This document shows, in pieces, positions 21,378 through 30,900 of a stretch of 41,115 nt of DNA. The translations under genes and the position numbers were made by a program. This stretch comes from an uncultured Pelagibacteraceae bacterium (GTDB lineage Bacteria; Pseudomonadota; Alphaproteobacteria; Pelagibacterales; Pelagibacteraceae). Numbering within the stretch: the first letter of the stretch is position 1; each line of letters begins with the position of its first letter. The stretch is from the NCBI GenBank assembly GCA_902623915.1, contig CACNVM010000007.1, positions 1 through 41,115 of the forward strand. Reading direction: 5' to 3'. A model generated the notes under the pieces. It did no database searches. It saw only the letters and a list, made by a program, of their open reading frames with translations, and was not told the DNA's origin.

Positions 21378-22387
21378 AAAGATCTGTTTAGGCTAAAACT
21401 AGTTAGGTTTTGTAAAATATTTTTTTCTTCTGAATTTTCGAAGATACCCAAAGCATCGTAAGAAACATTTACAAAGTATTCTGCTCTTTTAAAAGTTGTC
21501 TCTAATGCCTTATATTTTTTAATTAGTTTTTGAGTCTCTTCCAAATCTATTTTATTTCTCGCTTCTTTTTTGAAAGTATTAATTAAAAATGCTCTCTCTA
21601 TAGAATTAGCTTTTTGATATACTATTATAACTGGCAGAGTTACTTTACCTTCAAAAAAATCTTTACCAATTTCTTTTCCAAATATTTTTTCTTTAGAAAA
21701 ATAATCCAAAGCATCATCTGCAATTTGAAAAGCTAGACCTAAATTTTTACCATATGATCCTAAAGCGTCTTTTTTCTTAATATCCAAATCTGACAAACAT
21801 GCCCCAACTCTAGTAGCTGCTGAAAACAGGGCTGCAGTTTTTAAGTTTATAATTTTTAGATAATTTTCTTCTAAAAGATCAGCTTCACCTTTGTGTTGGA
21901 GCTGCATAACTTCTCCTTGAGCAATTTTAGTTGATGTTGATGAAAGAAGTTTCAATATCTCTAGATTTCCATCTTCAACCATCATTTCAAAACATCTGCT
22001 TAGTAAATAATCTCCAACCAATATAGAAGATTGATTTCCCCATATATGATTTGGAGTTTTGTTACCCCTTCGTACTTTACTTTGATCAATAACATCATCG
22101 TGAAGTAAGGTTGCGCTGTGAATTAATTCAACACACGCTGCGAGATTTACATCTCTATCACCTTCTAAATAACCACCTAATTTTGAACAGCCCATTGTTA
22201 GAAGAGCCCTTATTCTTTTACCACCTGAATCAAGGTGATAATCACTCATTTTTTTTATTAATGGGACATCACTTTTGAGTTTGTTTTTTATTAGTTTTTC
22301 GACAGAATCAAGCTTATCATGTAAGTGGTTTCTTAAATCTAAATAAGCGTTATTTGCAGATTTTTTTAAAGGAATTACAGAACCCAT
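21374..22387 (-). CDS. ispB: long-chain polyprenyl diphosphate synthase (octaprenyl/decaprenyl, IspB-like)
   Basis: The 337 aa trans-prenyltransferase has 'YHLDSGGKRIRALLTMGCSKLGGY', first Asp motif 'IHSATLLHDDVIDQSKVRRGNKTPN', 'GNQSSILVGDYLLSRCFEMM', 'EGEV'-type 'QGEVMQLQ', 'KTAALFSAATRVGA' and second Asp motif 'FQIADDALDYFSKE'. The DDxxD first motif without insertion and the overall pattern match synthases for the ubiquinone side chain rather than short-chain IspA. Alphaproteobacteria usually make Q10, so decaprenyl is possible; chain length cannot be read from the sequence by eye. It converges on pdxH with overlapping stops. Confidence 0.93.
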   Translation of the reverse strand: MGSVIPLKKSANNAYLDLRNHLHDKLDSVEKLIKNKLKSDVPLIKKMSDYHLDSGGKRIRALLTMGCSKLGGYLEGDRDVNLAACVELIHSATLLHDDVIDQSKVRRGNKTPNHIWGNQSSILVGDYLLSRCFEMMVEDGNLEILKLLSSTSTKIAQGEVMQLQHKGEADLLEENYLKIINLKTAALFSAATRVGACLSDLDIKKKDALGSYGKNLGLAFQIADDALDYFSKEKIFGKEIGKDFFEGKVTLPVIIVYQKANSIERAFLINTFKKEARNKIDLEETQKLIKKYKALETTFKRAEYFVNVSYDALGIFENSEEKNILQNLTSFSLNRSF

Positions 22388-22514
22388 AAGATAGTTATTA
22401 TATACTTTTCAAAAATTAATTAATTATTATTTTATACCTCTGTGACGCATGTCATTTTCAACCATGAGTAGCGTAATTTATATTTCAATTTAATTTATGT
22501 GCTGATATAAGAAT

Positions 22515-22520
22515 TATAAT
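22515..22520 (+). promoter_or_regulatory. candidate -10 box for the S49 peptidase / glyQS / ppdK operon
   Basis: A perfect TATAAT lies 14 bases before the ATG at 22535, giving a transcript start near 22527 and a very short leader. The -35 region is not obvious. The 147-base gap upstream is the longest in the window. It also holds TGTGA-N6-TCATT at 22441-22456, an imperfect CRP/FNR-like inverted repeat, and nothing else recognised. Confidence 0.4.
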
Positions 22521-22534
22521 TAACCTTTAATCAT

Positions 22535-23347
22535 ATGTTTTCAATTTTTAAAAAAAAAATCATTGTTCCTCATGTCAGACTAGCTGGAGTAATTGGATCA
22601 GCTGGACGGTTTAGGCAGGGCATAGATTTTTCTGGCCAACAAGAGATTATTAAAAAAGCATTTTCGTTTAAAAAGGCTAAAAGTATAGCAATATCAATAA
22701 ACTCACCAGGAGGTTCTCCAGTTCAATCGCATTTAATTCACGATTACATCAGACAACTTGCAAAAAAAAATAACAAAAAGGTAATTGTTTTTGCAGAAGA
22801 TGTTGCGGCTTCAGGCGGTTATCTAATTGCTTGTGCAGGTGACGAGATCTATGCAAATTCTAGTTCAATAGTTGGATCAATCGGAGTTATATCTGCATCT
22901 TTTGGGTTCCAGGATGCTATCAAAAGAATAGGTGTTCAAAGAAGAGTATACACTGCTGGAAAAAATAAAAGTACCTTAGATCCCTTCAAAGAGGAAAAAC
23001 CCGAAGATATTGAGAGAATTAAAAAATTACAATTAGAACTTCACTCAGACTTTATAAACTTAGTAAAAAAAAGTCGTGGATCTAAACTTAAAGATCCAGA
23101 TAAAAATAATACTTTTACAGGTGAATTTTGGTCAGGTTCAACTTCTTTAAAATTAGGACTTATAGATGGAATTGGAAATGCAGAACAAATATTAAGAGAA
23201 AAATTTGGAGAGAACATTGAAATTAAAAAGTTCGAAAAACAAAAAGGTTTTCTAGCAAAAAGATTATCTTCCTCACTAGATAATCAAGTTGATAATGTAG
23301 TGAGTGTTATAGAAGAGAGAGCTCTGTGGCAAAAATTTGGTTTATAA
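22535..23347 (+). CDS. S49 family serine peptidase (SppA/SohB-like)
   Basis: The 270 aa protein belongs to the signal-peptide-peptidase-like S49 family with a Ser/Lys catalytic dyad. Visible are 'ISINSPGGSPVQSHLIHDYI' (oxyanion region), 'VIVFAEDVAASGGYLIACAGDEIYA' with the Ser of ASGG as predicted nucleophile, 'SSIVGSIGVISASFGFQDAIKRIGV', and 'YTAGKNKSTLDPF', where the Lys of GKNK would be the general base. No signal peptide or clear membrane helix is present at the N-terminus, unlike E. coli SohB/SppA, so it may be cytoplasmic or peripheral. It is immediately followed by glyQ with no gap, in one operon. Confidence 0.9.
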   Translation: MFSIFKKKIIVPHVRLAGVIGSAGRFRQGIDFSGQQEIIKKAFSFKKAKSIAISINSPGGSPVQSHLIHDYIRQLAKKNNKKVIVFAEDVAASGGYLIACAGDEIYANSSSIVGSIGVISASFGFQDAIKRIGVQRRVYTAGKNKSTLDPFKEEKPEDIERIKKLQLELHSDFINLVKKSRGSKLKDPDKNNTFTGEFWSGSTSLKLGLIDGIGNAEQILREKFGENIEIKKFEKQKGFLAKRLSSSLDNQVDNVVSVIEERALWQKFGL

Positions 23348-24229
23348 ATGCCAAAAAAAACTAAAAAGAAAAATACAGTCTTATCATTTCAAAACTTGAT
23401 TTTTAATTTACAAAAATTTTGGGACAAACATGGTTGCATTATTTTACAACCTTACGATTTAGAAGTTGGAGCCGGCACTTTTCATCCTGCAACTACTCTG
23501 CGATCACTAGGACCAAAACCTTGGAAAGCAGCTTACGTTCAACCATCAAGAAGACCAACAGATGGGAGATACGGAAAAAATCCAAACCGACTACAACACT
23601 ATTATCAATATCAGGTTATAATAAAACCATCTCCAAAAGATATTAAACAATTATATTTAAAAAGTTTAATGGCTATTGGCATAGATTCTAAAGAACACGA
23701 CATAAGATTTGTTGAAGATGATTGGGAGAGTCCAACTTTAGGAGCCGCAGGTTTGGGTTGGGAAGTATGGTGTGATGGGATGGAAATTACACAATTTACT
23801 TATTTTCAAAAGATGACAGGAATAGAATGTAAACCAATATCGGTGGAGTTAACATATGGCTTAGAGAGAATTTGTATGTTTGTGCAAGGAAAGAAAAATG
23901 TATTTGATATTGACTGGAATGATAATGGAGTTAAATATGGAGATGTTTATCTTCAGTCAGAAAAAGAATTCTCCGCTTATAATTTTGATCAAGCTAACAC
24001 CGACTCTCTCCTAAAAAATTTTGAAATCGCAGAACAGGAATGTAAAAATCTTTTAGATCAAAAACTTCCTTTGCCAGCTTACGATCAATGTTTAAAAGCT
24101 AGTCATATTTTTAATTTACTAGATGCAAGAGGTGTAATCGCAGTTGCAGAGAGAACTGGTTATATAAATAGAATTCGAGAATTAGCAAAGGGAGCCGGAT
24201 CAGGCTGGTTAGAAAATCAAGAGAGATAA
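23348..24229 (+). CDS. glyQ: glycyl-tRNA synthetase alpha subunit GlyQ
   Basis: Catalytic subunit of the alpha2beta2 bacterial glycyl-tRNA synthetase. Near the N-terminus are '[46 protein letters not shown]', then '[28 protein letters not shown]', '[37 protein letters not shown]' and '[11 protein letters not shown]', which together are unmistakable. The 293 aa length is normal. It starts on the base after the S49 peptidase stop and overlaps glyS by one base (TAATG), so the two subunits are made together. Confidence 0.98.
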   Translation: MPKKTKKKNTVLSFQNLIFNLQKFWDKHGCIILQPYDLEVGAGTFHPATTLRSLGPKPWKAAYVQPSRRPTDGRYGKNPNRLQHYYQYQVIIKPSPKDIKQLYLKSLMAIGIDSKEHDIRFVEDDWESPTLGAAGLGWEVWCDGMEITQFTYFQKMTGIECKPISVELTYGLERICMFVQGKKNVFDIDWNDNGVKYGDVYLQSEKEFSAYNFDQANTDSLLKNFEIAEQECKNLLDQKLPLPAYDQCLKASHIFNLLDARGVIAVAERTGYINRIRELAKGAGSGWLENQER

Positions 24230-26283
24230 TGTCTGAACTTTTAATTGAATTTTTTAGTGAGGAAATACCACCAAACCTTCAAATAAGCACAAGAAAACAA
24301 TTTAAAAAGATCTTAGGAGAAAAACTATTTGAGGCAAATATAAAATATGGAAACTTTGAAATCTATTCTACTCCAACAAGATTAGCCGCACATATTTCTG
24401 AATTACCAGATAAAATTAAAATTTTACCGGCTGAAATAAAAGGTCCGAAAGTTGGTGTGCCAGAAAAAGTTTTAGAAAACTTTGCAAAATCAAGATTTGT
24501 TAGTTTAAGTGAACTATATGAAAAAAAAACAGAGAAGGGAAATTTTTATTTTGTTAAGATAAAAGGAAAAGAAATTAATAGTGATGAAGAATTAATTAAA
24601 TGCATATTAAAATCTCTTAACGAAATATCTTGGAAAAAATCTATGAAATGGTCTGACTATGAAATGAGTTGGGGTAGACCATTAAGATCAATTTTAGCTA
24701 TTTTTGGAAACAAAGTGCTAAAATTTAATTATCAACATCTTGAGACTTCAAATTTTACACAAATAGAGGAAAACTACTCAATAACACAAAAAAAAATAAG
24801 TAATTTTTCTGAATATAACAAAATTTTAAAAAGCTATTCAATAATCCTTGATCATAGAGAACGTGAAAAATTTATTAATGATAAAATTTCATCAATATGT
24901 AAAAAAAAATCTTTTAAAGTTTTTATTGACCAAACTTTACTTACCGAGGTAACTAATTTAGTTGATAATCCAAATATATTAGTTGCTCAATTTGACAAAA
25001 GTTATTTAAAATTACCTTCTGAGGTCATTAAGTCTACTCTTCAAACCCATCAAAGGTATTTTACCTTAATTGATCATAGAGACAGAATAAGCAACAATTT
25101 TATTGTAGTTGCAAATAAAAAGGACGAGAAAAAAGTGATCAAAGTAGGTAATGAAAGGGTAGTCGATGCAAGACTTTCTGATGCTAGTTTCTTTTGGGAA
25201 AAAGATAAATCTTTAAATTTAATCAAACAGATTAATAAACTAAAAGAAATTACGTTTTACGAAAATTTAGGTTCAATTTATGACAAAACACAAAGATTAA
25301 GAAAAATGGCATACTTTGTTTCAGATCAACTTGATATTAAAAAAGAAAAACTTGAGATAGCAGCATCTATTTCTAAATCTGACTTAGTCTCAGGGTTAGT
25401 TGGAGAATTTCCAGAATTACAAGGAATTATGGGAAAATATTTTGCTGCTAATCAAGGATTTGAAGAAGACGTATCTCGAGCTGTTAGTGAGCATTATTTA
25501 CCAATTAGTATTTCCTCAACAGTACCAAAAAAACCAATTAGTTACGGTCTTTCGATAATAGATAAATTAGATACACTTGTTGGTTTCTTTTTAATAAATG
25601 AAAAACCGACAAGCTCAAAAGATCCTTTTGCCCTAAGAAGGTCAGCTATAGGATTATTAAGAATTATTATTGAAAATAATCTAACCGTTGGTCTTAGGGA
25701 CTTGATAGATTGCTTAATAAGGTTTTACACTGAGCAAGGTGTTAAAGATGTAAATAAGAATACACATTTAGAATTAATTAATTTTTTCAGAGATCGTATG
25801 AGAAATATATTTAAAGAAAAAAGGATTAGACCTGATATAATTGAAGCCTCATTAAGTTCACATATTAATGATAATTTCCTTGAGCTATACAAAAAAACAC
25901 ATGTGATGAATAAATTTATATCAAAAGATCTTGGAAAAAATGCAGTTTCAACTTACAAAAGAGCATACAATATTATTGATAGAGAAAAAAACATATCAAA
26001 ATCTGGTCCCGATGCAGTTCTTTTTAAACAGGACGAGGAAAAAGAATTATTTGATAAAATTAACGATATAAGAAAAGCTTTTACTTATAAGGAGAGGAAA
26101 GAAAGTTATGAGAATCACCTTAAACTTTTGTCAGATGCTAAGTTATCCACCGACAAGTTTTTTGACAATGTTAAAGTAAACGATGAAAATAACGATATTA
26201 AAAATAATAGATTAGAACTCTTGCAAAGACTCTGTTCTACATTTAATACTTTTATAGATTTTTCAAAATTGGAAGGTAATTAA
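24229..26283 (+). CDS. glyS: glycyl-tRNA synthetase beta subunit GlyS
   Basis: The beta subunit binds tRNA-Gly and is required with GlyQ for charging. The 684 aa protein opens with 'LLIEFFSEEIPPNLQ', a typical GlyS start. It continues with 'YSTPTRLAAHI', 'KSMKWSDYEMSWGRPLRSILAIFG', 'LPSEVIKSTLQTHQRYFTLID', 'VGNERVVDARLSDASFFWEKD', 'GLVGEFPELQGIMGKYFA' and 'PTSSKDPFALRRSAIGLLRII', and an anticodon-binding helical C-terminus from about residue 560. One-base overlaps with glyQ upstream and ppdK downstream place it in the middle of a coupled operon. Confidence 0.98.
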   Translation: MSELLIEFFSEEIPPNLQISTRKQFKKILGEKLFEANIKYGNFEIYSTPTRLAAHISELPDKIKILPAEIKGPKVGVPEKVLENFAKSRFVSLSELYEKKTEKGNFYFVKIKGKEINSDEELIKCILKSLNEISWKKSMKWSDYEMSWGRPLRSILAIFGNKVLKFNYQHLETSNFTQIEENYSITQKKISNFSEYNKILKSYSIILDHREREKFINDKISSICKKKSFKVFIDQTLLTEVTNLVDNPNILVAQFDKSYLKLPSEVIKSTLQTHQRYFTLIDHRDRISNNFIVVANKKDEKKVIKVGNERVVDARLSDASFFWEKDKSLNLIKQINKLKEITFYENLGSIYDKTQRLRKMAYFVSDQLDIKKEKLEIAASISKSDLVSGLVGEFPELQGIMGKYFAANQGFEEDVSRAVSEHYLPISISSTVPKKPISYGLSIIDKLDTLVGFFLINEKPTSSKDPFALRRSAIGLLRIIIENNLTVGLRDLIDCLIRFYTEQGVKDVNKNTHLELINFFRDRMRNIFKEKRIRPDIIEASLSSHINDNFLELYKKTHVMNKFISKDLGKNAVSTYKRAYNIIDREKNISKSGPDAVLFKQDEEKELFDKINDIRKAFTYKERKESYENHLKLLSDAKLSTDKFFDNVKVNDENNDIKNNRLELLQRLCSTFNTFIDFSKLEGN

Positions 26284-28943
26284 TGTCAAAGTTAATATTT
26301 GGTTTTGGTGATAAAAAAGCAAAAAAAATACCCAATTCAAGAAATATTTTAGGTGGCAAAGGTTCCAATCTAGCTGAAATGGCTAGACTTGGATTGCCAG
26401 TACCTCCAGGTTTTACAATTTCAACTAAGATGTGTGAAATTTTTTATAAGGGTAATAAAAAATTAAATACAAAAATTAAGGCTGAGATAAAAAAAGAACT
26501 AAAAAAAATTGAGTCAAAGACTAAGAAAAAGTTTGGTGATAATAATAATCCTTTATTGGTATCTGTGAGATCTGGTTCAAGAGTTTCTATGCCTGGAATG
26601 ATGGATACTATTCTTAATTTAGGTCTTAACGATACGACGGTGGAAGCTTTATCAAAAAAAACAGAAAATGATAGATTTGCCAAAGATAGTTATAGAAGAT
26701 TTATTCAAATGTACGCTAATGTTGTAATGGGTGTTGAAACATACCACTTCGAAGAGATGATTGACAATTATAAATTAACAAAGGGCGTTCTACAAGATAC
26801 CGAACTTAATTCAGGGGACTGGGAAGGTTTAATTAATAATTTTAAAAAATTAATTAAGGAAAAAACTAATAAAAATTTTCCTCAAGATGTTAATGAACAA
26901 TTGTTTGGTGCAATTAATGCTGTATTTTTATCTTGGGAAAGTAAAAGAGCAAAGACCTACAGGAAATTAAATCAAATACCTAGCGATTGGGGTACAGCAG
27001 TAAATGTTCAGTCTATGGTATTTGGAAATATGGGTAATGATTGCGCTACGGGTGTAGCTTTTACAAGAAATCCATCTACTGGGGAAAATAAATTTTTTGG
27101 AGAATACTTAATCAACGCTCAAGGAGAGGATGTTGTTGCAGGTAGCAGAACCCCTAGATACATCACAAAGAAAGCAAGGGAAGATGCAGGGGCAAAAGAG
27201 AAATCAATGGAAGAAACTATGCCAAAAGTTTTTAAAGAACTAAAAAATATATTTTTAAAATTAGAAAAACACTACAAAGATATGCAAGATATTGAGTTTA
27301 CCGTAGAGAACAAAAAATTATGGATGTTGCAAACTCGAAATGGTAAGCGAACAGCCAAGGCAGGGATCAAAATAGCGGTAGATATGGTTAAAGAAAAATT
27401 AATTTCAAAAAAAGAAGCAATTTTAAGGATAGATGCTAACACACTTGATACACTTTTACACCCTACATTAGATGAAAAGGTTGAAAAAAAAGTAATCGCA
27501 AAAGGTTTACCTGCATCACCAGGAGCCGCAAGTGGTAAAGTAGTTTTTACAGCAGATGAAGCTGAAAGAATGAGTAATCAAAAAGAAGATACAATTTTAG
27601 TAAGATTAGAAACATCGCCTGAAGATATTCACGGGATGCATGCTGCTAAGGGTATATTAACTGCTAGAGGCGGAATGACAAGTCATGCTGCTGTTGTTGC
27701 TCGAGGTATGGGTAGACCATGTGTTTCAGGTTCAGCTGAAATTAATATCGACTATGAAAGTAAAGAATTTAAAGTTGGAGATTTGGTGATCAAAGAAGGC
27801 GATACTATTACCATTGACGGAGGGTCAGGAAGAGTAATGGAGGGAATAGTCCCAACTGTAAAACCTGATATCTCTGGGTATTTTTCAACAATAATGAAAT
27901 GGTCAGATGATTTTAGAAAACTAAAGATAAGAACTAACTCAGAAACACCAAAAGATACAAAAATGGCGAGAAATTTTGGAGCAGAAGGTATTGGCTTGTG
28001 TAGAACTGAACATATGTTTTTTGAGGAAGAAAGAATTTTATCTGTAAGACAAATGATAGTGTCAAAAGATTTAGACGGGAGAAAAATTGCTTTAGAGAGA
28101 TTATTGCCTCATCAAAAAAATGATTTTAAAGAAATATTCAAAATTATGAAAGGTTTACCAGTAACCGTAAGACTCTTAGACCCACCATTACATGAATTTC
28201 TTCCAAAAACTGATAAAGACATGGAAGATTTGGCAAGATCACTTAACCTAGGTGTAAAAGAAATTAAAGATAGGGTGGCAGAACTGCACGAATTAAATCC
28301 TATGCTTGGACACAGAGGATGTAGACTTGGAATATCTTTTCCTGAAATTTATGAAATGCAATGTAGAGCAATTTTTACAGCTCTAATTGAGTGTAAAAAA
28401 GAAAAAATAAAATCTGTAATACCTGAAATTATGATACCTCTTGTTTCTACAGAAGACGAGCTTGGCATTATGAGAAAATTAGTAGACGAAGTAGCTAAGA
28501 AAGTTCAAAAGGAAAATAATCTTAAATTAGAATATTTTGTTGGAACCATGATAGAATTACCAAGAGCAGCACTGAGAGCAGCGCCTATCTCAAAGTATGC
28601 TGACTTCTTTAGTTTTGGTACAAACGATTTAACGCAAACCACTTATGGTATTAGTCGTGATGACTCTGGAAAATTTTTAAATGATTACCTAGATCACAAA
28701 ATTTTTGATACTGATCCTTTCGTTAGTATTGATAAAGACGGAGTAGGAGAGTTGGTTAAAATTGCTAGTGAAAGAGGAAGAAAAAACAATAAAAAACTTA
28801 AATTAGGAATATGCGGGGAACATGGTGGTGATCCAAAAAGTATAGAATTTTGTTCCAGAGCAGGATTAAACTATGTCTCTTGTTCCCCTTTTAGGGTGCC
28901 AATTGCAAAGTTAGCAGCAGCACAAGCTGAACTTAGAAAATAA
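26283..28943 (+). CDS. ppdK: pyruvate, phosphate dikinase PpdK
   Basis: Interconverts pyruvate + ATP + Pi and phosphoenolpyruvate + AMP + PPi, linking glycolysis and gluconeogenesis. The 886 aa protein has the ATP-grasp domain ('GGKGSNLAEMARLGLPVPPGFTIST', 'SVRSGSRVSMPGMMDTILNLGLN'), a phosphohistidine domain with 'RGGMTSHAAVVARGMGRPCVSG' (His468), and a PEP-binding TIM barrel ('GIGLCRTEHMFF', 'LGHRGCRLGI', 'SFGTNDLTQTTYG') with the catalytic Cys844 in 'LGICGEHGGDP'. It starts inside the glyS stop. Its 3' end overlaps nadC by 11 bases on the other strand. PPDK is a known central-carbon enzyme in SAR11-like cells that lack a complete classical glycolysis. Confidence 0.97.
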   Translation: MSKLIFGFGDKKAKKIPNSRNILGGKGSNLAEMARLGLPVPPGFTISTKMCEIFYKGNKKLNTKIKAEIKKELKKIESKTKKKFGDNNNPLLVSVRSGSRVSMPGMMDTILNLGLNDTTVEALSKKTENDRFAKDSYRRFIQMYANVVMGVETYHFEEMIDNYKLTKGVLQDTELNSGDWEGLINNFKKLIKEKTNKNFPQDVNEQLFGAINAVFLSWESKRAKTYRKLNQIPSDWGTAVNVQSMVFGNMGNDCATGVAFTRNPSTGENKFFGEYLINAQGEDVVAGSRTPRYITKKAREDAGAKEKSMEETMPKVFKELKNIFLKLEKHYKDMQDIEFTVENKKLWMLQTRNGKRTAKAGIKIAVDMVKEKLISKKEAILRIDANTLDTLLHPTLDEKVEKKVIAKGLPASPGAASGKVVFTADEAERMSNQKEDTILVRLETSPEDIHGMHAAKGILTARGGMTSHAAVVARGMGRPCVSGSAEINIDYESKEFKVGDLVIKEGDTITIDGGSGRVMEGIVPTVKPDISGYFSTIMKWSDDFRKLKIRTNSETPKDTKMARNFGAEGIGLCRTEHMFFEEERILSVRQMIVSKDLDGRKIALERLLPHQKNDFKEIFKIMKGLPVTVRLLDPPLHEFLPKTDKDMEDLARSLNLGVKEIKDRVAELHELNPMLGHRGCRLGISFPEIYEMQCRAIFTALIECKKEKIKSVIPEIMIPLVSTEDELGIMRKLVDEVAKKVQKENNLKLEYFVGTMIELPRAALRAAPISKYADFFSFGTNDLTQTTYGISRDDSGKFLNDYLDHKIFDTDPFVSIDKDGVGELVKIASERGRKNNKKLKLGICGEHGGDPKSIEFCSRAGLNYVSCSPFRVPIAKLAAAQAELRK

Positions 28944-29769
28944 AATCTAATTTACAGTCGACTGAAGGAGCACTATGTGTAATCTGACCAATAGAAATTC
29001 TTTGCACACCTGTCGAGGAAATTTTTTTAATATTCTTAAGTGTTATTCCACCTGAAGCCTCGGTTTCATAATACTTTTTAGACATTTTAACTGCTTCTCT
29101 TAAATTTTTTACATTCATATTATCAAATAAAACTCTATCAAATTTTAAACCGATAATTTTTTTTAATTGACCGATATTATCAACTTCAACAGTAATTTTC
29201 TTTCCTTTTTTATTTCTAATTGATTTTTTTACAATATTTTTTATATCTCGATCAATAGCAATATGATTATCTTTAATTAAAATTTCATCACTCAAGTTAA
29301 ACCTATGATTAGTACCGCCTCCTAATCTAACAGCATATTTTTGCACTAATCTTAAGTTAGGTAAGGTTTTTCTTGTACAGCATATTTTACAAGACTTACC
29401 ATTTAATTTTTTAACAAATTTATTTGTCATTGTAGCAACGCCTGAAACTAGTCCGATAAAATTTAGGGCAACTCTTTCAGCTTTCAATATACTTTTGGCA
29501 TTTCCTTTTAATATTGCAACTGTTTTACCTTTTTTCACTTTCTTACCTTCTCGTGTTTTTGATTTAAAAATGACTTTTTTATCTAAAATTTTAAATGTCT
29601 CTTTTGCAAAGTTTAAACCCCCAATGACACAGTCTTGACCAGTAATTATTTTAGCTAAAATCTTTTTATTAGTTATATTATTTGTCGTTAAATCTCCAGA
29701 TGGCCTAAGATCTTCTTTCAAAGCCTGATAAACAATAGATTTGACATATTTGTGATTTAATTTGTGCAC
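28933..29769 (-). CDS. nadC: nicotinate-nucleotide pyrophosphorylase (quinolinate phosphoribosyltransferase) NadC, GTG start
   Basis: Converts quinolinate and PRPP to nicotinate mononucleotide in NAD synthesis. The 278 aa sequence has 'ALKEDLRPSGDLTTNNI', 'ERVALNFIGLVSGVATMT', 'CCTRKTLPNLRLVQKYAVRLGGGTNHRFNLSDEILIKDNHI', 'ITVEVDNIGQLKKII', 'VLFDNMNVKNLREAV' and 'EASGGITLKNIKKISSTGVQRISIGQITHS', all NadC signatures including the Arg/Lys/His phosphate ligands. It begins with GTG, six bases after nadA, so it is the second gene of a nadA-nadC pair. The 3' end overlaps ppdK by 11 bases convergently. Confidence 0.96.
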   Translation of the reverse strand: MHKLNHKYVKSIVYQALKEDLRPSGDLTTNNITNKKILAKIITGQDCVIGGLNFAKETFKILDKKVIFKSKTREGKKVKKGKTVAILKGNAKSILKAERVALNFIGLVSGVATMTNKFVKKLNGKSCKICCTRKTLPNLRLVQKYAVRLGGGTNHRFNLSDEILIKDNHIAIDRDIKNIVKKSIRNKKGKKITVEVDNIGQLKKIIGLKFDRVLFDNMNVKNLREAVKMSKKYYETEASGGITLKNIKKISSTGVQRISIGQITHSAPSVDCKLDFIF

Positions 29770-29775
29770 TCGAAA

Positions 29776-30750
29776 TTATCTGCCGATTTCGGCCATTCTT
29801 AAAACAGATTTTCTTGCCATTTCTGCAATATTATGACCAATTTTAATTTCATTAGTCTCATTCTTTAAGCAATCGTAGATTTTATTTAAAGTAATTTTTT
29901 TCATATGAGGACAAAGGTTACACGGTTTTACAAATTGAACATTTGGATTTTCAACTTGAACATTATCACTCATTGTACACTCAGTTACCAACAAAACTTT
30001 TTTTGGCTGCTTTTCCTTAACATATTTTACCATACTTGATGTTGACCCTGCAAAGTCAGAGGCACTTATTACATCTGGAGGACACTCAGGGTGAGCAATA
30101 ACTTCAATACCTGGATTTTCTTTTTTAATATCCTCAACTTCTTTACCAGTAAATTTTTCATGGACCATGCACGTTCCTTGCCATGAAATGATTTTTACTT
30201 TTGTATTTTTTTGAACGTAATTTGCAAGATAATGATCAGGAAGAAAAATAACTTTATCAGTTCCTAAAGACTCAACAACTTTTACAGCATTAGCAGATGT
30301 GCAGCATATGTCTGTTTCTGCTTTTACATCGGCAGAAGTGTTGACATAAGACACGACTGGAACACCTGGGTATTTTTCTTTAAGCATTCTTACATCTTGA
30401 CCTGTAATTGATTCAGCAAGTGAACAACCAGCCTGCATATCAGGTATCAAAACTTTTTTACTTGGGTTCATTAGTTTTGCAGTCTCAGCCATGAAATGAA
30501 CTCCACACAAAACTATAATTCTAGATTCTGTTTTAGCTGCTTCTAAAGCAAGAGCAAGAGAGTCGGCTGAAATATCAGCTACACCATGATAAATTTCTGG
30601 TGTTTGATAATTATGAGCAAGTATTACAGCATCTTTTTCTTTTTTTAATTTATTTATTTTCTCTATGATTGGAGCGTGAAATTTCCACTCAATTTCAGGT
30701 ACAACTGATGAAATTTTTTTATATATAGCGTTTAATTCTTGCGATGACAT
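29776..30750 (-). CDS. nadA: quinolinate synthase NadA
   Basis: [4Fe-4S] enzyme condensing iminoaspartate with DHAP to quinolinate. The 324 aa protein shows 'AVILAHNYQTPEIYHGVADISADSLALALEAAKT', 'IVLCGVHFMAETAKLMNPSKKVLIPDMQAGCSLAESI', 'SYVNTSADVKAETDICCTSANAV', 'VIFLPDHYLANYV', 'IISWQGTCMVHEKF', 'VIAHPECPPDV' and 'KPCNLCPHMKKITL'. Conserved cluster cysteines appear in QAGC, HPEC and CNLC. It heads the nadA-nadC pair. The usual partner nadB (aspartate oxidase) is absent from the window, so the iminoaspartate source is unknown here. Confidence 0.97.
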   Translation of the reverse strand: MSSQELNAIYKKISSVVPEIEWKFHAPIIEKINKLKKEKDAVILAHNYQTPEIYHGVADISADSLALALEAAKTESRIIVLCGVHFMAETAKLMNPSKKVLIPDMQAGCSLAESITGQDVRMLKEKYPGVPVVSYVNTSADVKAETDICCTSANAVKVVESLGTDKVIFLPDHYLANYVQKNTKVKIISWQGTCMVHEKFTGKEVEDIKKENPGIEVIAHPECPPDVISASDFAGSTSSMVKYVKEKQPKKVLLVTECTMSDNVQVENPNVQFVKPCNLCPHMKKITLNKIYDCLKNETNEIKIGHNIAEMARKSVLRMAEIGR

Positions 30751-30767
30751 ATAAATAATTTATCAAC

Positions 30768-30796
30768 TTGAAGATAAAAAGTCATTCATTTATTGT
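30768..30796 (+). promoter_or_regulatory. candidate promoter for tRNA-Leu
   Basis: TTGAAG (30768-30773), a 17-base spacer and TATTGT (30791-30796) are each 4 of 6 to consensus and predict a start near 30803, 8 bases before the tRNA. A perfect TATAAT at 30801-30806 also exists but would start transcription inside the tRNA, so it is less likely to be used for it. Confidence 0.35.
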
Positions 30797-30810
30797 CGCA
30801 TATAATAATT

Positions 30811-30894
30811 GCGGTCGTGCTGAAATTGGTAGACAGGCACGCTTGAGGGGCGTGTGGGTTTCCCGTGAGAGTTCGAGTCTCTCCGACCGCACCA
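30811..30894 (+). tRNA. tRNA-Leu (anticodon GAG)
   Basis: Class II tRNA with acceptor GCGGTCG/CGACCGC (7 pairs), a D arm with the GGT-A pattern, anticodon stem CACGC/GCGTG around TTGAGGG with anticodon GAG at 30845-30847, a short extra arm, T stem GAGAG/CTCTC around TTCGAGT, discriminator A and encoded CCA (30892-30894). It reads CUU/CUC leucine codons. It lies divergent from nadA and only 6 bases from the stop of fhs, which is transcribed toward it. Confidence 0.97.
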
Positions 30895-30900
30895 AAATTT

